NCBI GenBank assembly: GCA_030431485.1
Contig: JAUIIR010000001.1
Span: forward strand, 1 to 64,000
DNA from: Alphaproteobacteria bacterium
Lineage (GTDB): Bacteria; Pseudomonadota; Alphaproteobacteria; Rhodobacterales; Rhodobacteraceae
Direction: 5' to 3'
DNA length: 64,000 bases
Under the pieces are notes generated by a model. It was not told the DNA's origin. It saw nothing but the letters and a program-made list of their open reading frames with translations, and did not search any database. A program made the translations under genes and the position numbers. This document shows positions 62,736 through 64,000 of this stretch, piece by piece; position 1 is the first letter of the stretch, and each line of letters starts with the position of its first letter.

Positions 62736-64000
62736 TTGGCGTATTTCTTGACAGCCGATGGTGGCACAGAAAGCTTGCGTGTGCGGATTTACGATGTGCA
62801 GGGAACGTGTGTCGCCTCGCATGCCGAACCCTACGAGACCACCTTTTCACCCGGTGCCCGCGCTGAACAAAACCCCGAAGATTGGTGGCGCAGTCTGTGT
62901 GTCGCATCGCGGGCCTGTCTGGCAGAAGCGGGTTTGAGCGGTGATCAGATTGAAGCAATGGCCTACGCCACAACCTGCTGTACGGTTGTGGCATTGGATG
63001 CGTCTGGCGCCCCGCTGCGTCCGGCACTGCTCTGGATGGATGTCCGCGCTGACAAGGAGGCGGAGGCGGTTCTGGCGACTGGGGATACCCGACTCAGACT
63101 GAACTCCGACGGCTCGGGGCCTGTTTCGGCGGAATGGATGATCCCGAAAGCACTTTGGATCAAACGAAACGAGCCCGAAATCTATGATGCTGCGGAAACG
63201 ATCTGCGAATATCAGGACTACCTCACGCTGCGTCTAACCGGCGAACGCTGTGCTTCGCTGAACAATGTGGGTTTGCGTTGGCACTATGCCAATCGGGACG
63301 GCGGTTGGGCTGAAAGTCTGGTCTCGGCCCTGGGAATGGCGGACCTTGTCGAAAAATGGCCGTCGCGTGTTGCGGTCCCCGGCGAAGTTGTTGGACATCT
63401 GACGGCGGACGCTGCTGAGGCTCTGGGTCTTACGACCAACACCAAGCTGGTGCAGGGCGGAGCGGATGCTTTGATCGGGATGATTGGCCTCGGAGTGTCG
63501 CAACCGGGGCAGTTGTGTCTTATTACAGGGTCGTCGCACCTGCAGTTTGGCGTGACCGAAAAACCGTTTCACGCATCAGGCATGTGGGGAGCCTACGCCG
63601 ATATCGTTTACCCCAATCGCTACATCATCGAAGGCGGGCAGACCTCGACTGGATCTATCATTAACTGGCTGCGACGTTTTGTTGGCGGAGAGTTTGATTT
63701 CGACGAGATGAACCGTAAGGCGGCTGCCTTGCCGCCGGGATCGGACGGGTTGATTGTCCAAGACCATTTTCAAGGCAACAGGACGCCTTACACAGACGCC
63801 CTGTCACGCGGTGCAATCACGGGCCTCACTCTGGCGCACGAGCCGCATCACGTGTTCCGCGCCATCATGGAAGGCATTTCGATGGGCACACGCGCGATCC
63901 TCGATTCCTTTGCGAAAGGTGGCTATGAGGGCAGTGAGATGGTTGCAGGGGGAGGTGCTACAAATTCAGACCTCTTCATGCAAATCCATGCCGATACCGC
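62736..64000 (+). CDS. FGGY-family carbohydrate kinase, truncated by the window end
   Basis: Open frame to the right edge (421 codons, the family is ~500 aa). Motifs: ADGGTESLRVRIYD phosphate loop, ALLWMDVRAD, CEYQDYLTLRLTG and EGGQTSTGSIINW, closest in style to ribulokinase/xylulokinase. The start is uncertain: TTG at 62736 has AGGGAGG 7 bases upstream, while an in-frame ATG at 62703 overlaps the E2 stop (ATGA) and adds 11 residues. It would phosphorylate a ketose or polyol in the same pathway as the upstream genes. Confidence 0.87.
   Translation, partial: MAYFLTADGGTESLRVRIYDVQGTCVASHAEPYETTFSPGARAEQNPEDWWRSLCVASRACLAEAGLSGDQIEAMAYATTCCTVVALDASGAPLRPALLWMDVRADKEAEAVLATGDTRLRLNSDGSGPVSAEWMIPKALWIKRNEPEIYDAAETICEYQDYLTLRLTGERCASLNNVGLRWHYANRDGGWAESLVSALGMADLVEKWPSRVAVPGEVVGHLTADAAEALGLTTNTKLVQGGADALIGMIGLGVSQPGQLCLITGSSHLQFGVTEKPFHASGMWGAYADIVYPNRYIIEGGQTSTGSIINWLRRFVGGEFDFDEMNRKAAALPPGSDGLIVQDHFQGNRTPYTDALSRGAITGLTLAHEPHHVFRAIMEGISMGTRAILDSFAKGGYEGSEMVAGGGATNSDLFMQIHADT

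Noticed and set aside
1-64000. tRNA, rRNA, CRISPR, insertion sequence or prophage
   Set aside because: No cloverleaf-like sequence, spaced repeat array, transposase or phage-type gene was seen on either strand.

Overview
The window looks like chromosome of a Roseobacter-group alphaproteobacterium (Rhodobacteraceae). The evidence is high GC, a short alphaproteobacterial-type PcaB, an RTX/Hint secreted protein, a fused TRAP permease of the TAXI class, and tightly packed ABC-transporter and sugar-catabolism operons with ATGA or TGATG start/stop overlaps. I saw no rRNA, tRNA, insertion sequence, phage gene or CRISPR array. Coding density is high, and the only gene-free stretch above 300 bases is 32563-32958.

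Layout. (1) 1-4058: the end of a protocatechuate (beta-ketoadipate) operon, with pcaG (cut by the window edge), pcaB, a class A FAD monooxygenase and pcaF. (2) 4173-8327, minus strand: a cyanate locus with a NrtA/CynA-like binding protein, permease, ATPase, a DUF1348 protein and cyanase. A divergent PAS/AAA+ regulator (8544-10412) lacks the GAFTGA loop. (3) 10407-12368: an RTX-repeat protein with a C-terminal Hint domain. (4) 12515-34695: a large inositol/inositol-derivative region in two modules. Module A (class II aldolase, IolB, PfkB kinase, divergent Gfo/Idh, MocC/IolE-like and Gfo/Idh genes, and a LacI repressor) shares a TTGCAAC-N2-GTTGCAA-type operator. Module B (a second LacI, IolI-like isomerase, inositol-type ABC importer, iolG, an iolC-DUF2090 fusion, iolD, iolE and a phytanoyl-CoA-dioxygenase-like gene) has a different operator, ACATCA-N4-TGATGT. 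A second iolB and a KDG-kinase-like gene follow. (5) 34846-41687: a DctB/DctD-like two-component pair, a TAXI binding protein and a fused TRAP permease.

(6) 41784-51154: a divergon. One arm is an ABC sugar importer plus a FucU/RbsD mutarotase. The other is mtnK, mtnA, a SorC-type regulator, a FucA-type class II aldolase and an aldo/keto reductase. A perfect 17-bp palindrome lies between the arms. This resembles the methylthioribose/5-deoxyribose 'DHAP shunt' coupled to its own importer. (7) 51213-64000: a second divergon. The minus arm is an LsrB/A/C/D-like ABC importer followed by dhaK and dhaL. The plus arm is a SorC regulator, a ketose-3-epimerase-like enzyme, acetoin-dehydrogenase-like E1 alpha, E1 beta and a lipoyl-alpha/beta-hydrolase E2, then an FGGY kinase cut by the right edge. 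No pathway I know combines these parts, so this is my main candidate for an undescribed catabolic system.

The genes as a whole import and break down unusual small carbon compounds: aromatics, cyanate, inositols, deoxy sugars and an unknown ketose or hydroxyketone. Each module has its own local repressor or activator. Not found in the window: iolA, pcaC/pcaD, dhaM, a lipoamide dehydrogenase (E3), or a nucleosidase that would make methylthioribose internally.
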